This document shows, in pieces, positions 17,764 to 26,029 of a stretch of DNA of 64,000 nt. Source of the DNA: Paenibacillus silvae (GTDB taxonomy: Bacteria > Bacillota > Bacilli > Paenibacillales > Paenibacillaceae); the NCBI RefSeq assembly GCF_014639235.1, contig NZ_BMFU01000010.1:62001-126000 (forward strand), given 5' to 3'. The position numbers and the translations under genes were made by a program. The notes under the pieces are model-generated. The model was given only the letters and a program-made list of their open reading frames with translations, was not told where the DNA came from and searched no databases. Every line of letters starts with the position of its first letter. Within the stretch, counting starts at the first letter, position 1.

Positions 17764-17994
17764 TTAAGCGTCCAGCACTTTCGCAAATTGCGTTTTGTTC
17801 ATACCCAGAATGCGGTGTTCACCGATTACAGTCAAAGGAACCGCGCGTACGCCCATGTCCCATACTTGTTGTGCGAACTCGTCGCTGGTTTCGATGTTGC
17901 GCTCTTCGTAAGCAATGCCTTTATCAGCCAGGAAAGACTTTACAGATTTGCAGTTCGGGCAGTTTGTGGATGTGTAAACAATTACGTTTTCCAT
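17764..17994 (-). CDS. Glutaredoxin/NrdH-like redox protein
   Basis: 76 residues, thioredoxin fold. The redox motif is CPNC (C12 and C15) in YTSTNCPNCKSVK. The cis-proline turn AVPLTVIGEHRILG is present. GAGGTGA lies seven bases before the ATG at 17994; a TTG two codons earlier is too close to it. The protein probably reduces disulfides and may take electrons from the thioredoxin reductase encoded just upstream on the same strand. No nrdEF genes are nearby, so a ribonucleotide reductase role is not supported. Confidence 0.82.
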   Translation of the reverse strand: MENVIVYTSTNCPNCKSVKSFLADKGIAYEERNIETSDEFAQQVWDMGVRAVPLTVIGEHRILGMNKTQFAKVLDA

Positions 17995-18121
17995 GTTCAA
18001 TTCACCTCATATTATGATTATTTAATTTATACGGTTAATTATTTATAGGCCTAATGGGCATTACTCAAACACCGGACCTTTAACGTTTAATCCCATATCC
18101 GTATTGTCAGATGGCTCCGAA

Positions 18122-19063
18122 TTACAGTGCAACCGCGCTGTGCTCCAGGCTTTCAATGAATTTCTCTGCATCCATCGCAGCCATACATCCGCTTCCTGCT
18201 GCGGTAATCGCTTGTTTGTAGCGTGTATCCTGAACGTCACCACATGCGAATACACCTGGAATATTCGTTTCAGAAGTGCCTGGTGTTGTCAAAATATAAC
18301 CATGATCGTCGGTTGTAATCTGACCGCCAAGGAAGCCTGTGTTTGGTGTGTGGCCGATCGCTACGAATACGCCGCTTGCCGAAAGAATTTCTTCTTCACC
18401 TGTCGCGTTGTTAAGCACTTTCAGACCTGTCACACCGTTCTCGCCGGCAATAACTTCAAGTGGTGTACGGTTAAGCGCCATTTCCACTTTTTCGTTGCTA
18501 CGTGCACGATCCTGCATGATTTTGGAGCCGCGAAGCTCTTCACGACGGTGTACCAGCGTTACTTTGGAACCGAAACGGGACAGGAAATTTGCTTCCTCCA
18601 GGGCGGAATCGCCGCCGCCGATAACGATAATCTCTTTATTGCGGAAGAAGAATCCGTCACATGTTGCACATGTGCTGACACCGCGACCTACGTTTGTTTC
18701 TTCTCCCGGGATACCCAGGTATTTAGCAGATGCGCCTGTAGACAGGATCAAGGTTTCGGATACGAGTTCTCCCATACCTTCGACTTGAATTTTGAACGGG
18801 CGCTCGCTCATGTCGATGTTGTTTACCCAGCCCGTACGGAATTCTGCGCCAAAACGCTCCGCTTGTTTACGCATATTGTCCATCAACTCAGGGCCCATGA
18901 TGCCATCAGGGAAACCCGGGAAGTTCTCCACTTCCGTCGTTGTTGTCAGCTGTCCGCCAGGTTGCGGTCCTTCAATTACGAGCGGGTTCAGGTTGGCGCG
19001 TGCCAGATAGATTGCTGCTGTCAGCCCTGCAGGGCCTGTTCCAATAATAATTGATTTATACAT
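18122..19063 (-). CDS. trxB: Thioredoxin reductase
   Basis: 313 residues, low-molecular-weight FAD/NADPH thioredoxin reductase. GTGPAGLTAAIYLAR at the N-terminus binds FAD, the active-site disulfide is C132-ATC-C135 in STCATCDGF, IGGGDSALEEA binds NADPH and FACGDVQD is the C-terminal FAD motif. An in-frame ATG lies 23 codons further upstream, but GAGGAGG eight bases before 19063 fixes the start. It keeps thioredoxin reduced in the cytoplasm. It is divergent from the ZIP transporter gene, with a PerR-like box in the gap. Confidence 0.95.
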   Translation of the reverse strand: MYKSIIIGTGPAGLTAAIYLARANLNPLVIEGPQPGGQLTTTTEVENFPGFPDGIMGPELMDNMRKQAERFGAEFRTGWVNNIDMSERPFKIQVEGMGELVSETLILSTGASAKYLGIPGEETNVGRGVSTCATCDGFFFRNKEIIVIGGGDSALEEANFLSRFGSKVTLVHRREELRGSKIMQDRARSNEKVEMALNRTPLEVIAGENGVTGLKVLNNATGEEEILSASGVFVAIGHTPNTGFLGGQITTDDHGYILTTPGTSETNIPGVFACGDVQDTRYKQAITAAGSGCMAAMDAEKFIESLEHSAVAL

Positions 19064-19216
19064 GTATAGTTCCTCCTCTAGGTTCTGCAAAAAGGTCAGG
19101 CTCCCCGGCATCAAAAGCGCGGACAGTTGCATACACTAAAACGAATAGCCCACGTCATGTCCATCAGAACTGCCTGAGAAAATGATGATTCACCTATGCA
19201 GAAACGGAATTCTAAT

Positions 19217-19231
19217 TTATAATCATTCTAA
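19217..19231. promoter_or_regulatory. PerR-like box
   Basis: TTATAATCATTCTAA matches the PerR consensus TTATAATnATTATAA at 14 of 15 positions (N counted as a match). It lies about 90 bp upstream of the ZIP gene and 154 bp upstream of trxB. Fur and Zur boxes are related, so peroxide control is inference. Confidence 0.6.
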
Positions 19232-19320
19232 TCTGTTGTTCATTATGATCTCTTTTATGTACGGTGTCAATGCTCGGCAGCGATTATGAAGAAGTCTTCA
19301 TCAGGAGGGAAAATGGAAGC

Positions 19321-20052
19321 ATGAACGATGCTCTGCTAGGCAGTATTATTTCGGCCATGTCTACCGGACTTGGAGCCGTACCGATTTTATTTATGCGTAA
19401 AATATCACATCGTCTGCGTGACATTCTGCTCGCTTACGCAGCGGGCATTATGACCTCAGCCTCGGTGTACAATCTCATTCCCGAAGCGCTCGGGCAATCC
19501 AATCTGTTTGTACTCGCTTTTGGCATCATGCTGGGCAGTCTGGTTCTGCTTGTACTGGAGATGCGGATTCCGCATGTAGACCTGGAGAACCCCGAGAAGA
19601 TGCCTTTCAAAATCGAAGGCAAGGCCTTCATGATTATCGCCGCGATCACCATGCACAACTTGCCGGAGGGGTTGTCTGTCGGTGTAAGCTACGCAAGTAC
19701 GGATGAGAATCTGGGCAACCTGATCGCCTTTTCCATAGGTCTGCAAAATGCACCCGAAGGATTCCTGGTCGCTCTGTTCCTGGTCAATCAGAACATTGGC
19801 CGCTTCAAAGCACTTGGCATTGCAACACTGACCGGAGCTGTAGAGATCGTAACCGCCATGATCGGATTTACCCTCAGCAGTCTTGTGGCTGGTCTTGTGC
19901 CGTATGGTCTTGCGTTTGCAGCCGGTGCGATGATGTTTATCGTTTACAAAGAGCTCATTCCCGAAAGCCATGGCGATGGCAACGCACGTGTTGCCACTAT
20001 CTCCTTCCTGCTGGGTCTGATTACGATGATCGGCCTGACCGAGCTTTTCTAG
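19321..20052 (+). CDS. ZIP-family divalent metal transporter
   Basis: 243 residues, about eight membrane helices. The conserved metal-site helices read HNLPEGLSVGV (TM4) and QNAPEGF (TM5), with YKELIPESHGDG later. ZIP proteins move zinc, iron or manganese into the cytoplasm; selectivity cannot be read. AGGAGG lies 12 bases before the ATG at 19321, a slightly long spacing. Open codons upstream to a GTG at 19264 have no ribosome site. It is divergent from trxB and followed by a clear terminator. Confidence 0.88.
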   Translation: MNDALLGSIISAMSTGLGAVPILFMRKISHRLRDILLAYAAGIMTSASVYNLIPEALGQSNLFVLAFGIMLGSLVLLVLEMRIPHVDLENPEKMPFKIEGKAFMIIAAITMHNLPEGLSVGVSYASTDENLGNLIAFSIGLQNAPEGFLVALFLVNQNIGRFKALGIATLTGAVEIVTAMIGFTLSSLVAGLVPYGLAFAAGAMMFIVYKELIPESHGDGNARVATISFLLGLITMIGLTELF

Positions 20053-20092
20053 ATTAGAACATCAGCTTAAAGCGAAAATTCAATGATAAGCC

Positions 20093-20139
20093 AAAGAACC
20101 CAAGCAACAGCTGCAAAGCTGAGGTCGGGTTCTTTTTTT
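20093..20139 (+). terminator. Terminator of the ZIP transporter gene
   Basis: AAAGAACCC pairs with GGGTTCTTT around an inner AGCTGCAAAGCT, followed by a run of T. Confidence 0.88.
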
Positions 20140-20235
20140 AGTCACAAATGAAGATTCCATGAAATTACTGAAATTGCTGAAATCATCTGTAAGCCAATCA
20201 ATTTATTTTTATCTGAAACAACAAGATCTTATAGA

Positions 20236-21045
20236 TCAAGATTGAATAAATCGAATCAGTTCGGCATTGTATTTTTCCAACTCATCGTAAAATGCACCGT
20301 GCCCACTTTCCTCAAATACCACCAGTTCGGCTGACGGAATTGCTTGGTGCATCTGTTCAGCGAATTCAAACGGACAGATTTCATCTTTTTTACCGTGAAA
20401 AATAGCCGTAGGCACCTGGATGGTCTCCAGTTCTCCGCGTAAATCCTCATCCCGCAGCGCCATGGCACTGCTGATCGTACCATAAGACGAAGCCTCCATG
20501 CCGAGTGCATGGAACCAATTCATGAAGGGCTTGCTGTGCTCTTTGGCAAAAAACATTCCGCCAAACGTATCCAGCAGCTTCGCACGATCTTCAAAGATTG
20601 GCTCAATAATCTGCTCGTTCAGCTCTTCCGGCGTCAAGCCGTACGGATAACCTTCACGCTGTGTAAATACAGGCGCCGCTGCTGACAGCAGGGCAAGCTT
20701 GGATATCCCGTGTCCCTGATGACGCGCCATATAATGCGCTGCAATCGCACCACCCATGGAGAAGCCGGCAAGCACGGCATCCGTCAGCCCCAGATCATCA
20801 ATGACAGCACGCACATCATCAGCCATGCGGTCATAATCATATCCGGTGGATGGCTTATCCGATAAGCCGTAACCTCTGAAATCCATCGCAATGGTGCGAA
20901 TGCCGTGCTTTGGCAGCACATTCAGCTGATATTCAAACATTTTATAATTAACAGGCCAGCCGTGCAAAAAGAGTACCGGGGTCCCTTCACCAATATCTTC
21001 AACATATACTTTTACATTTGGTTCAACTTGTACGTAACGGCCCAT
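20236..21045 (-). CDS. Alpha/beta hydrolase
   Basis: 269 residues. Nucleophile S96 in AGFSMGGA, acid D221 in GKKDEICPF and H249 in ESGHGAFYDE form the triad; LHGWPVNY near 28 is the oxyanion region. The layout resembles non-haem chloroperoxidase/arylesterase-like hydrolases. The substrate is unknown. AAGGGAG lies about nine bases before the ATG. It is downstream of the P-type ATPase gene on the same strand with about 200 bp between, so co-transcription is uncertain. Confidence 0.85.
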   Translation of the reverse strand: MGRYVQVEPNVKVYVEDIGEGTPVLFLHGWPVNYKMFEYQLNVLPKHGIRTIAMDFRGYGLSDKPSTGYDYDRMADDVRAVIDDLGLTDAVLAGFSMGGAIAAHYMARHQGHGISKLALLSAAAPVFTQREGYPYGLTPEELNEQIIEPIFEDRAKLLDTFGGMFFAKEHSKPFMNWFHALGMEASSYGTISSAMALRDEDLRGELETIQVPTAIFHGKKDEICPFEFAEQMHQAIPSAELVVFEESGHGAFYDELEKYNAELIRFIQS

Positions 21046-21249
21046 TTTTCACAGCTCCCTTATCATTAGTTGTAATTCTTCATTAAGATACGTATACGTT
21101 ATAACGTCTCTTCGACTATTACCCTCTGACCACAGGTTCAAACGGGAGCTTGCCGGACTATATCCGTTAACAAAAATGCTCACACACGTCGATGCCCTAT
21201 CGCTTCAACACTTTTTACAAATATGCTCGTTATGCACCAGCAGCTCACC

Positions 21250-23253
21250 TTATCGCAGCAGTCTCAGTCCATTCAGAATAACCAGAATTGTACTGCCTTC
21301 ATGCCCAACCACCCCAAGTGGCAGTGCTACATCCTGCAGGAAATTACCCGCAATCAGCGCCAGAATGACGGTAATCGCAAACCACATATTTTGTTTTACC
21401 GTGCGTTCTGCCCGCCGCGCCTGCCCGATGACCCAGGCAATCTCTTCGATGTTATCGTTCATCAGCACCGCATCGGCCACCTCAATAGCCGTCCCGCTCC
21501 CTGACAAGCCCATGCCCATTCCTACCGTTGCTGCTGCAAGTGCGGGTGCATCGTTAACCCCGTCACCAACCATCAGCACATGGCCATATTGCTCGCGGAG
21601 CGCTTGCACCTGCTTCACTTTATCTTCAGGCAGCAGGTCTGCATAGACCATACTAACCCCGGTTTCACGTGCGATCACCGACGCTGAACGGGCACGGTCA
21701 CCGGTCAACATCGCTACTTGCACCCCCATACTCTCCAGCTTCTTCACAGCAGCTGCAGCTTGAGGACGAATCATATCCCTCATCGCAATCAAACCAGCGA
21801 ACTCACCGTTGACTGTTACAACAGAGATGGTTTTCCCTTCCTGCTCCAGTCGGGCACATACTTTCTCCCAATCCGCCGCGCCTTCCAAACTTGTCGTATC
21901 AGAGATTGACCCCGTTACAACGTCGGACATTCTTTCTGTCCATGCAGTTCCGTCCAGCCGTCCAATCTTCCATACGGCACCATTTACCGTTCCTTCAATG
22001 CCGTGCCCCGTAATCGACTGCACATGCTCTGCCTCCTGAAGATGCAAGTTCTCCTTGTTCGCCTGTTCAACAATGGCCAGGGCAAGAGGGTGCATAGAGA
22101 GATTTTCAACAGACGCCACAGCGGACAACAATTGCTCTCTGCTCACATGGGAAGCTGTCAGTATATCCGTAACTTGTGGTGTTCCCATCGTGAGTGTACC
22201 TGTTTTGTCAAAAGCAACGACCTTGGTCCGGGCGATATTCTCCATATGTGCCCCTCCCTTGAACAAAATGCCGCGGCGTGCGCTGCTGGACATCGCTGAC
22301 AGCATCACAGGCATGATAGATGACACAAGCGCACAAGGGGAAGCCACAACCAGAAAGACCATCGCTTTATAAAAAGCTTCACTCCATGTCCACCCCAAAA
22401 ACAGCGGTGTTCCCGCAATAACAAGCAGGGTGACTCCTACCACAATCCGTGCATAGATGCCTTCAAACCGTTCCATAAATCGCTGCGAATCCGGCACCTC
22501 GGCCTGCGCTTCCTCCACCAGCTTGATTATTTTGCCGAACAGTGATCCTTCAGCCGACTTCGTGACCTCGACATATAATGCCCCCTCGCCGTTCACCGTA
22601 CCTGCATACACTTCGTCGCCTGTGCTCTTATCTACGGGCATGGATTCCCCGGTAATCGAAGCTTGATTGATTGAAGAGCTCCCCCGATAAACAACACCAT
22701 CCGCAGGAATCAGCTCGCCCGGCTTCACCAGCAGCAAATCTCCCGCTTTCAGATCCTCAATAGCAACCACATTCATCTGTCCATCCTCAATGCGCAGGGC
22801 CGTCTCCGGTTTGAGTGCCAGCAAGGATGAGATGTCTTTGTGACTGCGCTCGGTTGCGTAGCTTTCCAGTGCACCGCTGAGGGCAAAGATAAAGATCAGC
22901 ATCGCTCCTTCATTCCAGTACCCGATGGCTGCGGCTCCGAGCGAAGCGGCAATCATCAGCAGATTAACGTCCAGATCACGATCTTTAACCAGCGTTTCAA
23001 TGCCTTCCTTGGCCTTGGTCCAGCCACCGATGGCATAAGCCGCGATGTAGAGTATGACAGATAATGTCGTAAAGTAAGGAGCAATCCCCCAGGCAATCAG
23101 CATCATCAGACCACTGCCTAACGCCGCCTGCATCTCCTTGTTCTTCAGCATGACACGGAAGTCTGGCTTCTTGCCCCGGTTAGGACCGGGCGTATTGGCC
23201 GATTGCTGTTTCGCTTGCTGTTTTCCTTGTAAAGATTGGTGTATCGCTTGCAT
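21250..23253 (-). CDS. P1B-type metal-efflux ATPase, PfeT/ZosA-like
   Basis: 667 residues. It has the actuator TGES (201-204), the ion-site motif SPC (305-307) in place of CPC, the phosphorylated D349 in DKTGTLT, HPLALA and GDGVNDAPAL. There is no N-terminal heavy-metal-binding domain. SPC and this short N-terminus fit the PfeT (formerly ZosA) group, which exports ferrous iron or zinc across the membrane. AAAGGAA eight bases before 23253 fixes the start; upstream in-frame codons are low-complexity Ser/Lys encoded by a triplet repeat. A Fur-like box and a perfect hairpin lie in the leader, supporting iron-linked control. Confidence 0.87.
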   Translation of the reverse strand: MQAIHQSLQGKQQAKQQSANTPGPNRGKKPDFRVMLKNKEMQAALGSGLMMLIAWGIAPYFTTLSVILYIAAYAIGGWTKAKEGIETLVKDRDLDVNLLMIAASLGAAAIGYWNEGAMLIFIFALSGALESYATERSHKDISSLLALKPETALRIEDGQMNVVAIEDLKAGDLLLVKPGELIPADGVVYRGSSSINQASITGESMPVDKSTGDEVYAGTVNGEGALYVEVTKSAEGSLFGKIIKLVEEAQAEVPDSQRFMERFEGIYARIVVGVTLLVIAGTPLFLGWTWSEAFYKAMVFLVVASPCALVSSIMPVMLSAMSSSARRGILFKGGAHMENIARTKVVAFDKTGTLTMGTPQVTDILTASHVSREQLLSAVASVENLSMHPLALAIVEQANKENLHLQEAEHVQSITGHGIEGTVNGAVWKIGRLDGTAWTERMSDVVTGSISDTTSLEGAADWEKVCARLEQEGKTISVVTVNGEFAGLIAMRDMIRPQAAAAVKKLESMGVQVAMLTGDRARSASVIARETGVSMVYADLLPEDKVKQVQALREQYGHVLMVGDGVNDAPALAAATVGMGMGLSGSGTAIEVADAVLMNDNIEEIAWVIGQARRAERTVKQNMWFAITVILALIAGNFLQDVALPLGVVGHEGSTILVILNGLRLLR

Positions 23254-23282
23254 ATGAATCACGTTCCTTTCGCGTATGAGTT

Positions 23283-23498
23283 TTAGCGTAGTGACGCTGC
23301 TTTTTCGCTTTTTTCTCTTTCTTTTTTTGCTGCTGCTGCTGCTACTGTTACTCTTGCTGTTACTCTTGCTGCTATTGTTCTTTTGCATTTTTGCTTGAAC
23401 TTCGCTGAATCCAACGTTTCAACTGCTGCCCATTTTCGCTTCTCATCTGATTCCCATATGGCTGCCTTGATCCAAGTTGTATTGAGAATGAGAGCCAT
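23283..23498 (-). CDS. Doubtful 71-codon leader ORF before the ATPase gene
   Basis: ATG at 23498 to a stop 30 bp before the ATPase start. The first half (MALILNTTWIKAAIWESDEK) looks protein-like, the second half is Ala/Arg/Lys low complexity from a triplet repeat. Only a weak AGGGC lies upstream. It could be a leader peptide or a chance frame. I do not recognise it. Confidence 0.25.
   Translation of the reverse strand: MALILNTTWIKAAIWESDEKRKWAAVETLDSAKFKQKCKRTIAARVTARVTVAAAAAKKEREKSEKAASLR
23328..23385. repeat. Degenerate trinucleotide tract
   Basis: Five TGC triplets followed by degenerate TAC/TGT/TCT/TGC triplets, including a tandem TGTTACTCTTGC. It lies about 75 bp upstream of the ATPase start. 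Confidence 0.7.
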
Positions 23499-23520
23499 TG
23501 TTATTGCCCTAAAAATGGCA

Positions 23521-23551
23521 CATGCTGCTGCGGGAATCCCGCAGCAGCATG
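23521..23551. repeat. Perfect 15-bp inverted repeat in the ATPase leader
   Basis: CATGCTGCTGCGGGA-a-TCCCGCAGCAGCATG. On the minus strand it is followed by TGCCATTTTTAG, so it might act as a terminator or attenuator between the Fur-like box and the ATPase gene. Confidence 0.8.
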
Positions 23552-23593
23552 GTTTAGAGATGATTTTACATTCTCAGCGAATCGAAGATTCAG

Positions 23594-23613
23594 TGAGAAT
23601 GATAATCATTTTT
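23594..23613. promoter_or_regulatory. Fur-like box upstream of the P-type ATPase
   Basis: TGAGAATGATAATCATTTTT. Its first 15 bases resemble the 7-1-7 Fur box TGATAATnATTATCA, and bases 23595-23613 match the 19-bp consensus GATAATGATAATCATTATC at about 16 positions. Related TGAGAATG motifs occur at 23483 and, inverted, at 23570. It lies about 340 bp upstream of the ATPase start. Confidence 0.62.
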
Positions 23614-23758
23614 GTGCTTATGCAATTATGTTTACTCAATACAACTTTTGTTTAATTATATGCCTGTGTTGTGAATTTGTAAATGGGTATTCCATATAAA
23701 ATTCCAGGCATATCATGAAACATACTACCCCTGTTCGTTCCCAACACCAGCGTGCGGG

Positions 23759-23953
23759 CTAACGAATCCCAGAAGCCTTATTTCCCCGAAAACACCCCGT
23801 TTAGATTTCTAACGATTCGTGGAGACACTATTCATCGCATTTAGCCCATTTCCCTCTTTCTCAGGCCGAGAATTTGACAAATAGGGTCGCTAGGATTCGT
23901 TAGATTTTCAAACCCAGCAAAAAGCGGAAAATAAGATCACTAGGATTCGTTAG
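23759..23953. repeat. Inverted array of 50-bp repeats (CTAACGAATCCTAG family)
   Basis: The motif occurs forward at 23759 and 23809 and in reverse complement (CTAGGATTCGTTAG) at 23890-23903 and 23940-23953. Spacing is exactly 50 bp within each pair. The sequence after the motif is also shared (N3, then a pyrimidine-rich CTTATTT or CCTATTT). No coding frame explains it. The array lies between the ATPase and metY genes. Confidence 0.8.
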
Positions 23954-24016
23954 CCTTCAAATGAAATGAAATAAATTAATATGAATTAAACTATATCCCT
24001 ACTCACAAAGAAAAGA

Positions 24017-24042
24017 CCAAAGCACGCTAACGCTGGCTTTGG
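24017..24042 (-). terminator. Terminator of metY
   Basis: CCAAAGC/GCTTTGG stem with an inner AGCG/CGCT. On the minus strand it is followed by TCTTTTCTTT. Confidence 0.75.
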
Positions 24043-24070
24043 CCCTTGTCTAAAATTGATTATAACACGT

Positions 24071-24150
24071 TATTCTTCACGGCTCTTCACAACTCTTACA
24101 TTTCTTACAGTTATTCATAGCTTTTCATAGCTCTTCATAGCTCTTCATAT
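24071..24150. repeat. Degenerate decamer repeats downstream of metY
   Basis: Eight 10-bp blocks close to CTCTTCATAG, the last four nearly perfect. They lie between the metY stop and its terminator, so the mRNA 3' UTR would be purine-rich (repeated CTATGAAGAG). No function is apparent. Confidence 0.65.
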
Positions 24151-24173
24151 ATATTACATCTCTTTCCAGCTAT

Positions 24174-25481
24174 TTACGCACCTACACTTGCACCCTGGCT
24201 CGCTTTAATCGCTTGCTCCAGATCGTAAATGATGTCCTGAATATTCTCTGTCCCGATGGACAAACGAATCAACTCTGGATTTACGCCAGCTGCGTTCTGC
24301 TCTTCATCCGTCAATTGAGCATGTGTAGTGCTTGCCGGATGAATGATCAGCGACTTGGAATCACCAACGTTTGCGAGGTGAGAGAACAATTTTACGTTTT
24401 CGATCAATTTACGGCCCGATTCAACGCCGCCTTTGATACCAAAGGTCAAAATTGCACCTTGTCCTCTTGGCAGGTACTTCTGCGCAAGCTCGTAGGATGG
24501 ATGACTTAGCAGACCTGCGTAGCTTACCCACAGAACATCTTCATGTTTCTCCAGGTATTCTGCTACAGCCAGTGCATTGGTGCTATGACGCTCTACGCGC
24601 AGATGCAGTGTCTCCAAGCCTTGCAGCAGCAGCCATGAGTTGAATGGAGAGATCGATGCACCCAGGTCACGCAGCAATTGCACCCGCGCTTTAATAATAT
24701 AAGCAATCGGTCCAACCGCTTCGGTATAAACGACCCCATGATAGCTTGGGTCCGGCTCAGTCAATCCAGGGAATTTTCCGCTGGCCTTCCAGTCGAATTT
24801 ACCGCTGTCTACGATAACGCCGCCGATCGATGTACCGTGCCCACCGATGAACTTCGTTGCAGAGTGAACCACAATGTCTGCTCCATGCTCGATTGGACGC
24901 AGAAGATACGGGCTTGGGAACGTGTTATCCAAAATCAGAGGAATGCCATGCTCATGAGCAATCGCTGCCACAGCTTCAATATCAAGTACGTTACCTTGCG
25001 GGTTACCAATCGTTTCAGCGTACAACGCTTTTGTTTTGTCCGTAATTGCCGCCCGGAAGTTCTCTGGATTACTGGAATCCACGAATTTCACATCGATCCC
25101 AAGCTTAGGCAGTGTAGTAGAGAACAAATTATAAGTACCACCATACAAACTTGCCGCGGATACAATCTCATCACCTGCACCAGCAATGTTTAACAAAGAA
25201 AACGTAATCGCGGCCTGCCCCGAAGCTGTTGCGAGTGCTCCGGCTCCGCCCTCCAATGCCGCAATCCGCTGCTCAAACACATCGGTCGTTGGATTCATCA
25301 GACGTGTGTAGATGTTGCCAAACTCTTTCAAACCAAACAGATTAGCAGCGTGCTCCGTATCCCGGAATCCATACGATGTTGTCTGGTACAAAGGTACAGC
25401 TCTGGCATGAGTTGTTGGATCAATCTCTTGGCCTGCATGAATAGCTAACGTTTCAAATGAAAGCTCACGTTCGTTTGACAT
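24174..25481 (-). CDS. metY: O-acetylhomoserine sulfhydrylase
   Basis: 435 residues, Cys/Met metabolism PLP enzyme. It makes homocysteine (or methionine from methanethiol) out of O-acetylhomoserine in the cytoplasm. K210 in VHSATKFIGGHG holds PLP; YTRLMNPTTDVFE near 58, ATASGQAAI near 84 and the C-terminal LIRLSIGTENIQDII fit the OAH sulfhydrylase group, as does the long insertion typical of MetY compared with MetB. GGGAGGA nine bases before 25481 fixes the start; an in-frame ATG 25 codons upstream lacks a site. I saw no S-box riboswitch core in the upstream 340 bp. It is monocistronic. Confidence 0.92.
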   Translation of the reverse strand: MSNERELSFETLAIHAGQEIDPTTHARAVPLYQTTSYGFRDTEHAANLFGLKEFGNIYTRLMNPTTDVFEQRIAALEGGAGALATASGQAAITFSLLNIAGAGDEIVSAASLYGGTYNLFSTTLPKLGIDVKFVDSSNPENFRAAITDKTKALYAETIGNPQGNVLDIEAVAAIAHEHGIPLILDNTFPSPYLLRPIEHGADIVVHSATKFIGGHGTSIGGVIVDSGKFDWKASGKFPGLTEPDPSYHGVVYTEAVGPIAYIIKARVQLLRDLGASISPFNSWLLLQGLETLHLRVERHSTNALAVAEYLEKHEDVLWVSYAGLLSHPSYELAQKYLPRGQGAILTFGIKGGVESGRKLIENVKLFSHLANVGDSKSLIIHPASTTHAQLTDEEQNAAGVNPELIRLSIGTENIQDIIYDLEQAIKASQGASVGA

Positions 25482-25824
25482 AAATCTGAATCCTCCCTTG
25501 ATATCTGCATTATGATACATTTGATTCTCAATCATGGCTTCCTGATGTCTTCTCATGGCGGTTATGTTTTACATATTCTCTCATAAGATGTCGGTTTTGA
25601 AAAGAGTTATTTCCGATTTTTCCGATGTGAAATAAAATAAATTATAAAACATCGACCCAGGTTGCTAAATTAGATCATCTTACCACTAATGATTAACATT
25701 AAAATGTTAGCCATGGACATGCCAAATTCGATTCACATAACTTTTTTGATATCCATAACCATTAACCTCTCCATAACCATACAATTAACACTAATATACC
25801 ATCAACACTTTAAAACGTTAATAT

Positions 25825-25854
25825 CAAAAAAAGCCTTCGCTCGCGCAAAGGCTT
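25825..25854 (-). terminator. Terminator of the kdu cluster
   Basis: On the minus strand AAGCCTT...AAGGCTT is followed by seven T. It lies about 175 bp past the last cluster gene. The other 370 bp of the 25482-26029 gap hold only AT-rich sequence with repeated TAACCAT/ATTAAC motifs and presumably the metY promoter. Confidence 0.82.
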
Positions 25855-26029
25855 ATGAGACTGCTATCTGAAATCATTAGACGACATACGCTGCAAGCCA
25901 GCATCCAATGAAGGCCAGCTTCCAGTGTAGGATAATGACTCTCCTGCCGCAGCCGCAGCTCAGCTATGATTCCCGGCCAGCAATTTATATGAATGTTAAA
26001 GGCTTGCTCACCTAATTAAATCTCACCCG

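Noticed and set aside
18104..19054. 316-codon plus-strand frame opposite trxB
   Set aside because: Cys/Phe/His-rich shadow of a well-identified gene, no ribosome site or domain.
23759..23953. CRISPR array
   Set aside because: Only two units in each orientation, similarity extends into the would-be spacers, orientation inverts in the middle, and no cas genes are near.
25482..25830. SAM (S-box) riboswitch upstream of metY
   Set aside because: I looked for the conserved S-box core and its terminator on the minus strand and did not see them.
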